DNA of 64,000 nt, taken from Lumnitzera littorea (taxonomy: Eukaryota; Streptophyta; Magnoliopsida; Myrtales; Combretaceae). The stretch lies in assembly GCA_024138015.1 (NCBI GenBank), contig JAMXBB010000009.1:38275787-38339786 (forward strand). Reading direction: 5' to 3'. The translations under genes and the position numbers were made by a program. Below, piece after piece: positions 32,972 to 46,086 of this stretch; position 1 is the first letter of the stretch; each line of letters opens with the position of its first letter. Below the pieces are notes generated by a model. The model made no database searches, had not been told where the DNA came from, and saw only the letters and a program-made list of their open reading frames with translations.

Positions 32972-33887
32972 TGATAGGTCTTTTTTAGGCTTAAGCTCTA
33001 AAGGCTTAAACCTAAGTGATTCTATCTACTCAACACCCTTAAACACTTCTTTAGGCCAACAATTCGACCACCTTCAACAGCCCAATCAATTTGGTCCCCA
33101 TCGTAGATCTACTCCAACACAAGTCTAGTAACCTTAACCTTGTCCCTCAAATATGCCTCTTCAGGCCATGTTTAAAGGAATACACTGCTTGATATACCTA
33201 GTGCCAACACAGCTTGCTTAGGCCTACCTCAAGCACTCCTTTACCTTAACCTCCATGAAAGCTCCTATTAATACCCTCGAGTGGCCTAACTCATTGGGCT
33301 TCGAAGCTTAAGGACCCCATTGTCCTTAAGCAGGTCAGGTCCAAGCATAGCTCATAGACTTAACCTTAATCCTTGAGCTCATGTTGGGTCCTCAGTGCAT
33401 AACTTGAAGACTTAGGTGCCATGATAGCTTTGTTGTTTTCTTTTTCTCTCTCTCTCCTCATTAAATGCCCCCAACATCTTAGCCTAAAGTCTAATTACTC
33501 TAGCTATGATAGCTACCCATCTTGATGTCATAGACATCTTTCCCAACATCTACCAACTAGTAGAAAGGTGCTATGCCCTCCCATACTGCATATGCCTTTA
33601 CTACACCAACCACGTACAAGCTAATCCTAGCTTATCACATGTCCTAAGTAGATAACCTCCATGCCCTATAAATAGGCCATGGAGCTACAAGTATAGGGAT
33701 TAGATCCTTGAGCTTTCCTTACGCTTATTTTAAACACTCAAAAACTCCTTTTTCCCTTCTTACTAACTTAAGCATTAGAGGACCCTCATTGACTTAGCTA
33801 TGAAGGGCTTTCTCATAGATCTACCATTGCAGATGACATTTAAACCACCAAACAACCACTTGATAGTGATCGTAGCATCACCGTTCA
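32972..33887 (+). repeat. 5' LTR of element 4
   Basis: Partner of 46087-47004. TATAAATAGGCC near 33666 marks the promoter. The inner end is approximate; TGGCTACT at 33889 could be a decayed TGGCGCC-type primer site. Confidence 0.8.
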
Positions 33888-33949
33888 ATGGCTACTATTT
33901 CTACTAATCCATTATATGGCTAGGAGTAAAAACACAATCCTTAAGCATC

Positions 33950-36640
33950 CCACCATGGTGATGATGATCGTCACCAACACCATCACCACCACTAACTATG
34001 CAACCTTCAGAGTTTGACCAACTTAAGGCAATGTTTCATTAGATTATAGAGGAAAAACAAAAAAAAACCAAGAACAAAATACTACCTTGTAAAGAGAAGT
34101 TGTGGCCTTATAAAGGGTCCACAACAAGGCTTACCATGAAGACCCTTCCATCAACTGATCTAATAGGCCAAGCAAGTACTCTCCAACACCTCTTGCTAAC
34201 CCTACATGTCAGTGCTAGCATGCTCACTCTAATCATTGTCCTCCTAAGAACCTTCATGATTGGTTTTGCATTAATCGTAGCAAAGGACACATGCTTGGTA
34301 AGCAATTAGGTACTGGTAGGGTATAAATAGAACTCTCCATGAGTTGCTCCCAAAAGCCACTCGAGGAGATGAATGTCCAAGAGTTGAATGAGTACATTCA
34401 CCACATCTACAATGTGCACGAGTAAAAGCAAGTTGAATCCTTGGTTTGGTTATTTAGGCTAAGTATGAGTAGAAGCCCCTTTGCTCCCATTGTCCTAGAG
34501 GAAACCCTTCTATATGGTTTTTTACTCCTATATCTCAACACTTAAGATTGCTTGAGTGATCAAACAACTACCTGGTGTACTTCCACACAATGATGAACCT
34601 ATATAACTTCTCTAATGCCAAAATGTATAAGGTATTCCTAAGCACATTGATGAAGGTAGTGTTGTTATGGTTCAACACATTGCGAGATAGCTTGATCAAC
34701 TCTTTCAATGAGCTTATGGTTAAGTTCCAACAGCACTTCTTAAGCAACAAAGTACCATGTAGGACTCTTTAACCTTTTACGATGTCAAGTAGAAGCCTAA
34801 CAAGATGCTTAGGGCATTCTTAGAGCACTTCAATTAAGCTAAGCTCTAAGTGCTAAAGGTTGACACTAGATCGCAATCTAGCCCATCATCAACAAAGTTG
34901 ATTCCTCTAGCAAGTTCTTCGAGGCCATTACCTTTAACCGCCCCGATGGTAGAGAAGTGTGCTGCTTAGAAGGATGCCATTTTGGCCATGTTAGAGATTG
35001 ATAGGAATTACAAAAGCTTCTCACTAAAGGATAGCCTCAACTCTTGAGAGGACAGGCCATCATCCTTGTAAAGAGAACACTAGGAGAGGTAGAAGCAAAA
35101 GTTTATTGATTACACTAGCTATACCCCTCTTAACCAGCCTCTTAATGAAGTCCTATATGAGGTGTGATAAAAACTGTGAGGCCTCCTTAGGTTTGAGAGA
35201 CTCTAAAAGTTGTAGAATCAAGCAAGTTCTATGACTATCATAATGTGCACAAGCACAACACTAATGAGTGCTACTACTTAAAGAATGCGATTTAAGGCTT
35301 CATGCACAAAGGCCACATTAACCACCTCATCGTTGACATGAGAAACCAAGCTAAGAGGTTATTCCAACACTGCTGAACAGATGAATAGCAACAACAACAG
35401 CAATAGCACAACCTCAATGACCAATAGAGTCAAGGTAAGAGAGGATAGGTCTAGAAAATAATGGGAGGACTAGGGTTATAGGATGTCACCTTCTCTTCTA
35501 AAGTGCAGCACAAGGTCTTCTTTATCTGAGCAAACAAGCTGAGGATTGACACTATCATCTTCCTCTTAACTAAGGATAGAGAAGGCATAAAATACGTACA
35601 CATAGATCCTTTGGTGATCAACATGGAGATAAGCTATTTTATTGTGCCTAAGACGTTCATCAATAGTAGCAGCTCGGCTAGCATCCTCTTCTACAATGCT
35701 TATGAACAAATGAAGGATTAGTTGAAAAGATCCCCTACGATTCTATAAACTGAGCTTGGTTGGCTTTTGAGCAAATTTGTGCAAACCAAAGGCCTCATTA
35801 CCCTCTTTGTTCCTTTGGGCAAGGAAAATTACAATGAAAGGGATCAACATTTTTAGGTAACTGCAATTAAGGGATCAACATTTTAAAAGGTTCAAATAAA
35901 AGATCAGCATTTCCAAAAATTCAAATAAAGAATCAATGCTTTACAAAGTGGTTCAAATAAGGGATTCATAATAACTAAATCCTAAAATTGATTCAATCGC
36001 TTTTTGGAACATTAATCCTTTATTTAAACTTTTCAAAACATTGATCCCTTATTGAACCACTTTATAAAACAATGATTTCTTATTTGAACTTTTTAAAATG
36101 TTAATCCCTTATTTAAACTTACCTCCAAACATTAATCCCTTCTATTGTAATTCTCCATGATGAGCATGTTACCTTATATTTTATAGATTGTGTTGTCATT
36201 AATCATTAGTCCCTTTACAGTGCCATATTAGCATGACCAAGTTTGAATAAATTTGACGTATGTATTAGCTAACAGAGTTTCAAGGTGAAGTTCCCAATGG
36301 CTATGGGAGTTGGCATAGCCTAAGGTGACTAAAAGCTATCAAGATCACTTTACTTCAAGGACATCACTACGACTAAGTCATGTACATTAAGTTAGGGCTA
36401 GAAGAAACACATGGCTCATAAAGAGAGCCTTTAGAGAAGACTAAAGTAATACAGTTCAAGAGTAACCCTAAGTAAACCACATGGATAAGGATATTGCTAT
36501 TAGACAACTACAGGAACCAACTTAGTAGCTTCCTTTAGTCTAACGCCAACATCTTCACATCATCGCTTAAGGAGATGTCAAGTATCATCAATATCCCTAA
36601 AAGAATGCACCACCTTTAAGTAGACCTTAGTGTATGGCTT
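33950..36640 (+). pseudogene. gag and protease remnant of element 4
   Basis: The gag C-terminal motif lies near 35217-35345: SKFYDYHNVHKHNTNECYYL, then HKGHINHLIVD, the TAT-type Cys/His region. Protease lies near 35590-35830 (SSSSASILFYNAYEQM, GLITLFVPLG; the D-T-G of the active site is gone). It is interrupted by the MITE and continues at about 36170-36330 (FIDCVVINH, LYSAILA, FKVKFPMAMGVGIA). Numerous stops. Confidence 0.75.
35825..36162. mobile_element. Foldback MITE with internal repeats
   Basis: The two halves are inverted copies of about 165 bases: GGAAAATTACAATGAAAGGG at left against GGAGAATTACAATAGAAGGG read from the right. Each arm is built of several diverged units of about 30-35 bases around TTCAAATAAGGGATCAACATT. 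It splits protease codons of element 4, so it is a later insertion. Encodes nothing. No target duplication could be fixed. Confidence 0.75.
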
Positions 36641-39600
36641 GTCAAATAGAAAAAAGAAGACACTTTGCACTCAAGCAACTGGTTGCCATTGAGTAAGAGG
36701 TTAAGAAGCTACTTCAAGTTGGTTTTGCGAGGGAAGAGTTCTATCCAACTTAGTTAGCAAACGTAGTACTTGTCAAGAAGTCTAATGGGAAGTAGCGCAT
36801 GTGCAAAGACAACATCGACCTCATTAAGGCTTGCCTGAAAGACTACTTTCCCCTCCCTAGGGTCAATCAACTCGTCAACTATCATAAACTAAGGACGATC
36901 TAGTTGTAGTAGATGTCGTATACTATATAAAGAATTCTTGATTGGTTACCCTTCCAAAATATAAAAGGCTCTACAACCATTAGCTTTCTAAGAACATACA
37001 GATCCACATGATATCATCACATAAACATATTTATATAAAATTTAAGCTACAAAGTTTACAATAAGCAGTAATTTAAGATATCTAAGTCTATATTACTGAT
37101 AAAATAAAAGTACATAAGTAAAAGTTTACATAATCAGTTCTCTCAATACACTGAATGGCCTGTTCTTGCCTAGGTCCCTAAGCTAACCTCTGGCATTCCC
37201 TAGCTAACCTCAACGAATAAGCCATCTTACAGCAAAAGTCTAAGGGGTGTAAGCCTAAGCTTAGTGAGCAAAACCCTCAGCCATACTACAAGCAAGTTAT
37301 CAATACATTATATTCACGCATATGAATGAATGATTAAATAGAATGCCAAACAATACGTATAGTTAACTAGTTAATATATGTAACTCAGATTTAATGCCCT
37401 TCGAAGTCAGGGTTAGAATATACACGGCACCAATTAGATTCAAGTATTATACTAAAACTTACTTTACTACGTAACTCCACATTTCATACTTAAATCAAAC
37501 AAGCCTTTTATTTTAGTAAAGACCAAGTTCTAGTATAATCGTGAGTGAGCCCCTGTAGTCTATACATACCCCTAAACGAAGGCCTCTAGACTCAACTCTT
37601 AGTTAGGCAGTTGGCACCTCTAATGCTTAGTATTCCTACGAGTCAGTATAAGGTCATTTTGTACGAGTGCACCGTACAGAACCAATAAATTTATAATAAC
37701 AACCCTCGAATGGCCTCTCTTTAACTCCATGTGATGTAACGGCTGGAATTATGTCTATGCAAAGCATGTTGATGCATATACCAATTTCTTCTTATAATCC
37801 AAGTATAGTTAAGTACAAATTATTTGTACTTAAGATAAATTCACAACTCAACACATAATAACATACACAAGCATTTCCTAACTCTACACAACAATCAATT
37901 AACAATATCATTTAAGTCTATCATTTGCAATCACATACAGGCATGGAATCATAGAGTAAATACTTACTCAACCATGACGACTTGCTCTAGTTGTAGTAAT
38001 CAATCGGAAGATCTTTGCCCTCGTTAGGATCACTTGATCATTACGATAAAATAACGATAGTAAGCAATTGAATTAACTAATGATTCTAGATATCTAATTA
38101 CTTAATTATACTTAGATTACTATCAATTTTTTATCCATTAGGCTTTATCACTAATCGTATGTAACTTTTTTATTCTATTTATGATAGTCACGAACTTATA
38201 GTCGTTTTTCATCATTTTCGAACATACGTTCACATGGTGATGTTTGTTTTGGATGTTAAAACCTATGTTTTATGATATAAACTAAATTTATTGAAATGTT
38301 ATCTATTGAAGCTTAAATATTCTTATTAGCTAATTTTCTGTTTTATTTTAGTAGTTAATGATTTCATTAGCTATTAATTCTTACACTTAGATAATCTTAT
38401 GGTTTATTACTTTAGAGGCTTATGTCATCATTTGCTTACATTATCCATTACATATGTATACTTATCCTTATGTATTCATATACTTTACACATATGTTATG
38501 TATATACTTATATTTCTAATATACTAGTATGTATACTTATGTACTTATATGTATTCTGGTACATATATCTGTATACATATACGGTGACATACGTATTTTT
38601 ATATATATTTTCGTATGCTTAGAGCACCCTTTTAAGAAAAGCTTCACAAATTTCATATTTATACACATCAAGAGCTTATTTAGCAAGGTATATGTATGTA
38701 TAATTAGTATATACCTCTTTTTAGGTTATATACATAAAGGATACTTATGTATAAGGGTATTCATACATGTATTTATCAAGTGTATTCCTATGTTCACATG
38801 CTTAAGTATATATATACATGTGTTCTTCTTCCATTTACTAAGGATTTCTCCACTTCTAAGCATGAATATGGAGCTTCTACTTCCAATAACACATATGCAC
38901 ATATTATACCAAATTTCTACACTAACCTAACTAATACAACTAACTATTACATAAGATAGAAAATCATATGATAACATACATTTTTCTCCTTAGTTTATGA
39001 TAGTAGGAATTGTGAAAGTAAAGTGAGAAAATGTTTAGAATTAAGGGAGCAAGGGGGTCATAGTTTTGGTAGGGGAGAAGAAAAGGTGTTTTGTTGTCTC
39101 AATTTGTATTTTTATAAAAGAAGTGAGTGGAGTCTAGATGAGAGGGGAAGTGGATGGTAAGAAGGGGGTGAAAATGGAAAAAAAAAAAAAGATGTGTAGA
39201 AAGTTAAGGAAAAGGAGAGAAAACTCTAGATGACAATGACATGCTTGTTGACTTTTCATTATGTTGACTAAGTCAACCTTTGACTTGGTCAACATTTTAA
39301 AATTACATGTAATCTAAGTGTATATAATGAAGTAATTAGGGAAAATTAGGAAGAAAATTAAGGAAATGAAAAGAGATATGGAGTTTATTAAAATGATTAG
39401 AAAGAATAGGTAATGAAATCTTCCTTTAGGTATTTATATCTTATATAAATCATTTGCTAAGCTACTTAATGTAATTATCATGAAAGGTGTCATTTAGGGT
39501 ACTAATGCTTACTATATATAGTATAATCATCAACTAAGCTCTTAACTCTATATAATTCTAACCTAGTTATATAATTGGAAGATGGATGAGATCTATAATG

Positions 39601-42330
39601 CAATATCCTAGTTCCTAAAGAATTACTTTAGTATTATAAGTATTTGTGAATGATTGAAAGTTATCTTTGATCTTTTATTAATGATTTGCTAAAATAGTAA
39701 GGATATATTATCAATTAAGGTTTTTTAGTAAGTTACGATGAATTAATACTTTTCTATCCTTAAAGTTATAGTTTTAAGGTTTTTATCACTTTTAAATGAA
39801 ATCTTTAGTGTTTATTTACATTTAGGGTATAAAAATTTTATACACGATTGATTAGTTATTTTAGGGTTTTCTCCTTTACTAGCCTCATAAACTTTTAAGA
39901 ATATCTAACACACTTGAGTCTACTTCAGATGTTAGGTTGAAAAAATTTAGGAGTTTACATCAACTCGACATCAAGCTATGCAATGCTTAACTTCATGGAT
40001 TCTTACTCAAGTTACAATTAGATATGCATGAACACTGAAGATCATGTACATACATCATTTATCATTGAATTTGATACATACGAATACAAAGTCATGTCAT
40101 TTGGCCTTAAGAACGTCAGGGGCAACATATCAAAGGTTAGTGACAATTATCTTTAAGCCACAACATGGATGAAAAGTTAAGGTCTACATTGACAACATGA
40201 TTGTCAAGTGCAAAGATAAAGATAACCGCAACAAGGACTTGCATGAGACATTCAACACTCTTCACAAATATCAAGTGAAGCTTAACCCCCAAAAGTGTGT
40301 CTTTGGGGTAGCCTTAGGTAAGCTCCTCAACTTGATAGTCAGAAAGTGTGGCATTGAAGCCAATTAAGACAAGATAGATGCCATTTGCAACATGTAAGCC
40401 CCTCGAACCATCAAGGAAGTGTAATAACCCATTGGTAGGATAGTTACACTCAACTACTTTATGTCCCTAAGTGTTAACAAGTGTTCCAAGTTCTTCAAGA
40501 TATTATAGAACCCATCTAAGTTCACTTAGACCATAGTATACTAGACCGCATATGATGAGCTCAAGTGGTTTCTGGTAAGCTTGACCAAGGCAAGCTATTA
40601 AGGCATAAGTTTTCACAAACATGTTACCAAATATATTGGAGAGGAGGAAGCATTAACAAAGATCGATATATTGGTATAAACTCTCCATGTTGACAAATCC
40701 TCTACTTTTTTAAGGGAAGGGGGGTTATGGGAAGATAATGGAGTAAGCATAGTTTTACAAGGGCCTTATGGTACTAAGGTCCTGTAAACACTCAAGTTTG
40801 GATTCCCAATAAGCAACAATGAAGCCGAATGTGAAGCACTTATTACCAACCTCAAGATCACCAAAGTCATCAAGGTTGAGAAGGTAGAGATGTACTTGTA
40901 CTCCATGCTCATGGTGCAATAAATCAAAGGGGAATACAAGGTAAAGGGAAAGGCCATTATGAAGTATCTCTGAGTAATGTAGGACCTTACCTTAGGATTT
41001 ACCTCGTGGAAAATGAGCAAAATTCCTTGAGTGGAGAACTTAGAAGTGGATAGACTGTCAAAGCTCACATCTATAGCCATGTTATCACCATATAAGAAAG
41101 GTAAGCAAATCTTCCAGCAGTATGTCCCCAAGTACATAATCTTCTAGTAGTGTCTATCATTGAAGGTGAAGCGAAGCTAAGAGGCTCACTTATAACGTGG
41201 CAAATTATACCATCGTTGATGACATCCTATATCGCCGTAGGTACAATGTTTTACTTCTTTGGTGTCTTAGACCTAAGGAAGGCATCCATGCTCTCGAGGA
41301 ATTACACATCGGGGTCTACAGTAATCATATCCAAGCCCAAGCTCTCTACCTCAGTTACCACCTACTGATGATAAAGAAAGACGCGTAGATTATGATGTAA
41401 AAATGTTACAAGTGCTAGAAGCACATGCCCATTAGTTATGCTACCAAGCTTTAGCCCATGATAAGCCTATGCCCATTTGCCTAGTAAGCACTTGACATCC
41501 TTGGACCCTTCCCCAAAACGTTTAGTGGTCATTAGTTCATCTTAATGTTTATAGACTACTTCAACAAGTAGGTCGAGGCTCAGGTAGTCGTAAGTACTAT
41601 AGCTAGAGCAGCCAAAGGTTTTATCCTCACCAACATCCTCAGTGGGTTTAGGGTACCCTATGCCTTGATAATGGACAATGGCAAGTAATTTGACAATATG
41701 CTAAGTTCAAGGAGTTTTATAAGAAGCACCACATCAAACTCAACTTCATCTTAGAGGCTTATCCTTAACTAACAGCTAAGTCGAAGTTATCAATAAGATA
41801 ATCATTAGCAACTTGAAGAAGAGAGTGGAGTAAGCAAAAGGCAAGTAGGTTGATGAGCTCTCAATTATCCTATGGGGGTACTGAACATCTCACAAAACAT
41901 CTACTAAAGAAAACCCATTTCACCCTGCCTTTAGCTCCAAAGCGATGCTACCTATTTAGTTGGAGCTCTTAAAAAGCAATGTTCAAAACTTCGATGCCAA
42001 TATCAATTAAATGGGCTTACAAGTGAATCTCAACACCATTAATGAGTTACATGATGTTGCCGGAGCTTAGCTAGCTACTTATCAGTAGCAAGTAGCCCAG
42101 TACTGTAATAAGAAGGTTAAGCACAAGGTCTTCTAGCCCAAAGACCTACTATGCTACAAGCTAGAGGCTAAGGGTTCATGAGAAAGGCAAGGAAAACTCA
42201 CATCAAACTAGGAAGACCCCATGCAAGTAAGAGAGGACATAGGCAACAAAGCTTACAGACTAGAAAACCTCGGTGAACAATGCATCTAAGGACATGGAAT
42301 GCTAATAACCTAAGGCCTATTTTTTGTAGT
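36640..42330 (+). pseudogene. pol remnant of element 4 (RT, RNase H, IN), split by a solo LTR
   Basis: RT part 1 ends at 36879: KKSNGK, stop for Trp at 36793, then DYFPLPRVNQLVN. RT part 2 resumes at 39960: SYAMLNFMDSYSSYN, EYKVMSFGLKN, YIDNMIVK with Asn for the second Asp of YVDD. RNase H covers about 40640-40980 (VSIVLQGPYGTKV, SNNEAECEALITNLKITK). IN covers about 41150-42150 (YTIVDDILYRRRYN, ALEELHIGVYSNH, LDILGPFPKTF, VEVINKIIISNLKKR). These are TAT-lineage motifs. Stops replace Gln and Trp at many sites. Confidence 0.85.
36880..39959 (-). mobile_element. Solo LTR, chromovirus (Tekay-like) type, in RT of element 4
   Basis: 3080 bases flanked by a perfect TCAAC duplication (36875-36879 and 39960-39964). 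Removing it rejoins the RT reading between QLVN and SYAMLNFMD. Read on the minus strand it starts TGTAAACTCCTAAA, has TATAAATACC near 39430, and contains GGCTGAGGGTTTTGCTCACT near 37280. All are usual in long chromovirus LTRs. No internal genes. The other end reads TATCATAAAC rather than TG-type, probably decayed. An AT-rich TATGTATAC-type tract fills 38430-38830. Confidence 0.85.
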
Positions 42331-43233
42331 GTATTATGAGAGTTTGATATGTATGTAAATATACATGAAATTAATGAAGGATGAGCTCCTATACACTTGT
42401 CTAATCTTCTCTCTCGATCTACTCCGAACACTTATCTATGGGTTGATCATCATCGAGCCTGACACCTTGCTAGTACTAATAATTGAGGGAAGAAAGGCCT
42501 CAGGCACTATCATGTTGATGTAGATCCTTAATGCTTGGGTACTCATGCTAGTCCAAACATTCAAGAGTCCTAAGCCCAAAGCATACTAAGTAGATTCAAA
42601 TCCCCAACCTCAAGTACCCTTGTAGTACTTACAGCTAAAGTGTTAGTGCTTTAAACAAAGTACATTGGCCTAGTCAAGACACTAGGTCCCTAGCCACTTG
42701 GAAACCTATGAAAACTTAACTCTTTAAACCAAACATGAATTGGTCGAGAAGTCCATAAGGCCTCTTACAACACTCCTTGGTGGAATGGCTTTACTAAGCA
42801 CACCTAAACACTTGGAAATGAAATGCTAATTGAAGTTTAAGGGACCATGCTAGCATAAGGAGATATGAGCAACCTAGTCAAGGTGCTACTATGCCCAGAA
42901 CTAGGTACAACCTACAATCTTAGCACTTCACCTAAGCTTACCTATATCCCTATAGTTTCATGAGCGCTTAAACACCCTATCCTAATCAATACTTAGATTA
43001 ATAAACAAGGTTAAAAATTAATTTGAAATAGCATAAAGCATGAGTAGGCAACAGCTGTTGAAGAAAATTTCTTTCATTCATTTGTTCAATGAAAACAAGG
43101 CTTTAGTAGCCGGCATCTTGGCCTCAAGTACAAAATAAAAAAGAAAAGTGAAAGGAAAATGTATACAAGAGAGGACAAAAACAAAACAAAAAGGAACAGA
43201 GATCTTTTATAGGTTCTCAGTTTGGTCCCTTGC

Positions 43234-45560
43234 TTAGTCCTCTTTGCTACCCTCAATGATAGATACTTCTAACTCTTCACTCGAATTACCAGCACCCTTG
43301 TCTAACCAAGAGAGGAAGCTTAGGTCAAAGGATGGGTATTTCTATTGAACCTCCGTCCTTATTGTCCTCCCTCCCTTAAACTCGGCTTAGGTAGCTACCT
43401 CCTTAAAGTTTGGCCTCGAGGTGAACTTTAAGAAGATCCATTGTAAGGCCTCTAACATCAAGTCATGACCTTCCTCAACTTGGCTTCAGAAGCCTTGAAC
43501 CTATCCTTCTCAAGCTCCTTCTTGCTTTTCTCTACCTTCCTCCTTTCCTTAGCTAACTCACATTCTTAAGCATCCGCTAAAGCCTTAAACTCTTTTGCAC
43601 TCTTCTTTGAGGCTTCAACATCAGTCTTTACATAAGTTGCTTCATCACAACCTTCTTGCTCCCCTCTTGAAGGTAGTTGTAGGTTGAGATGAGGTCATTG
43701 TTTCACTTCTTCTCCTCCTTGACCTTCTCTCGGAGCCTGGAGACCTACCTCTCCAACTAGGTAGTCCTCTTATAGATGGCCTACAACAAAAAACAAAAGG
43801 ATTAGCTATGAGCACTCCACAACACTAAAAAGAAAAAAGACAACTAAGAAAAAACCAACACACTCATCAAAGAATCCCATAGCCATGCGGGAATGTATAG
43901 TTGTAGACCATCATGGCTTCGCATAGCTTAATCAGCACTGTCGATATGGTCTTAAGGTAACCCTTCCCATAAAAAAGCCTAAAGAGGTCCAAGTTTATGG
44001 GCATCATAGCCACTTCCTTCCCCAAACGATAATCCAACAAGTGCTCTAGCTTGTCATTGACCTCCCTTTGCTATTGATGTTACTGTAGCTCATCTTATGA
44101 CCCATCATTAAAGGGCTCATCCAAAAGATGTAGCTCGAGGATTCTTCTACCCAAGCCACTTGTAGAAATGGGGATAGGTCTCCTTAATCCCCCCTCTGGA
44201 GTTTATGCCACAATAGTAGCTATAGGGATCCCTTCTTGCTCCTCTTCCCCTTTAAGAAGCTAGCATGATTCTTCTTACTCCTCTTCCTCATGGGAGCATC
44301 TTGATTGCCTCGAGCAATAGTCAAAGTCTATTGTACCTAGGCCTTCTTCTTACCTTTATCAACTTTTTCCTAGAGACTCTTCTCTTAAGCCTTTGCCAAG
44401 GAGCACTTAAAGTTGTTGGTGTACAATTGAAGCACTACAAACACAAACACAAAGTTACAATGAAAATAACAAAATAAAAACAACATATCAAACTTATTGA
44501 GGAAGAATAGCCTCGAGCTCCCCTTACAAGGATGATGACTAATGGAAAACTCCTGGCTACCTTCTTTAGCTATGCACTAAGGCTAAACCAATCTCCTAGC
44601 CAAACAACATCTTCCTATAAAGATAGTGGCTAACTACATTACCAAAGTAGAACTTAGCCTTTAGCCAATATGCTTAATAGAGGATCTTGTCCCTCACATT
44701 GTTATCTTTGAGGCCCATGTAATCTACTTATTAGCTTGGCTTACTTAATAGGGAAGGAAGGTCATCATTCAATCGAATCTAAATGAATATGTCCTTCTAC
44801 CCCTCTATCTTTGACTTTAAGCTGTGGAAGAGGTTGACATCATCACCCCGATTCAATTTAATATATTTACCTATCTTAGCTTAGCTTCAATTAGAAGAAA
44901 TGCCTGAATAGCCATACTGTAGGCCCTTATAGATAGTAAATGAAGACAACCTCAAACCCAAGCAATTGGAGCCATGCATTTGGGTATAGGGACCTTAGGT
45001 ATACCCTAAAATAATTGAAAACCTTAAGATAAAACTCTAAGAAAGGTAATCGAAGCCCCAACTTGATTAACTTCTAATATAAGCAGAATGACCTCGGGCC
45101 CCTAAGATCACATGGCTTCTCTCTTTCCTTAAGCCTCTCTACTTCCTAATGTTCTACGTTATCCCTTACCTTGATGTATACCATACTTCAAGCCTTCTTT
45201 ATTACACTTGTAGAGTACATTGTCCATGGCATTGTCTTTCTCAATCCTTTGTAGCAACCTCTCCACTACATCCTTCTCCATATCATTAGGGGCATATCTC
45301 TCCTAAGATCTCAACATAGTAGCCGTCATCCTCATCTCTTAGGACCATATTTTACGGTTACCACTTAGTACCATCACCGTTCTTTAGGGGGAGGTAGGGT
45401 TAGATACGATCCCCCTATAGGTGTCATCCAACATAGGAAAAATGGACTCGGATGAGTCAGTACCTTAGAAGGCAATGTTCCTTTGATTGACAATTGTTAA
45501 TGCTCACTTTTAGAAAGGAGGTGAACTTTTGGGTGCTTGGAGTTGAAGAAAAGTTAGATG
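43234..45560 (-). pseudogene. Antisense accessory gene of element 4 (PF04195-like)
   Basis: On the strand opposite to pol, between integrase and 3' LTR. The N-terminal region near 45060-44880 reads KLGLRLPFLEFYLKVFNYF, SLYPNAWLQLLGFEVVF, then LFRHFF. This is closely parallel to elements 1 and 5 and like PF04195. The C-terminus ends KYPSFDLSFLSWLDKG, then acidic, stopping at 43236-43234. It is followed by a T-rich UTR-like stretch. Stops and shifts are frequent. Exon limits were not resolved. Confidence 0.6.
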
Positions 45561-45636
45561 AGTTTTATAAGGGAAATGTGACAAAGTTTTAGGAAGGGTG
45601 AAATGAAGAATAGAGAAATGACCCACCTCTAAGGCC

Positions 45637-45644
45637 TTTATATA
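45637..45644 (-). promoter_or_regulatory. TATA box of the antisense gene in element 4
   Basis: TATATAAA on the minus strand, about 80-100 bases ahead of the antisense gene, followed by GG and a CATTT/CTTCATT-rich leader like that after the TATA box at 5636 in element 1. Confidence 0.5.
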
Positions 45645-46063
45645 GATGAAGAAAGGACATACAGATCATCACTTCTGGCCATTTAACCACTGTTATCTAC
45701 ACGTCATCACTCAATATCTAACGATCCAAATCTACCTATCACATAGATTGCCAAAGTAGACCTATGCATGCTTCTAAATCCTTACACATTGCCTAAAGTG
45801 CCATTATTGAGCCTCGAGCATCCTAAGGGTTATACCAATCAAATCAACCATTGCATCATACAAGTAAGCACTCCATAGTGCCAAATCCTAGGTTAATAAG
45901 CCTAAGTCCTCACTTACCTCCTTAGAATCACCTAATTATAGCTCAGGCCTTAACCTCCAAAGCTCAAAATAGATTACTCCCTCGTTACCTCGATGTAAAG
46001 GAGTTTTTTTCTTTTCTTTTTATTTATTTATTTATTTTTTTGTATATGTATGTAAGGAGCCAA

Positions 46064-46086
46064 GGTAAGGGCATTTGGGGAAGTGT
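46064..46086 (+). other. Polypurine-like tract of element 4
   Basis: AAGGGCATTTGGGGAAGTGT immediately before the 3' LTR. Element 5 has the better kept GGGGGGCAAATGT in the same place. A (TTTA)n run precedes it at 46017-46041. Confidence 0.55.

Noticed and set aside
34100..34309. Overlapping ORFs on both strands in the gag region of element 4
   Set aside because: Neither resembles a known protein family; they are chance frames in decayed gag.
38422..38959. ORFs of 66-133 codons with Tyr/Ile-rich membrane-like proteins
   Set aside because: They come from a TATGTATAC-type low-complexity tract in a solo LTR and overlap in several frames.
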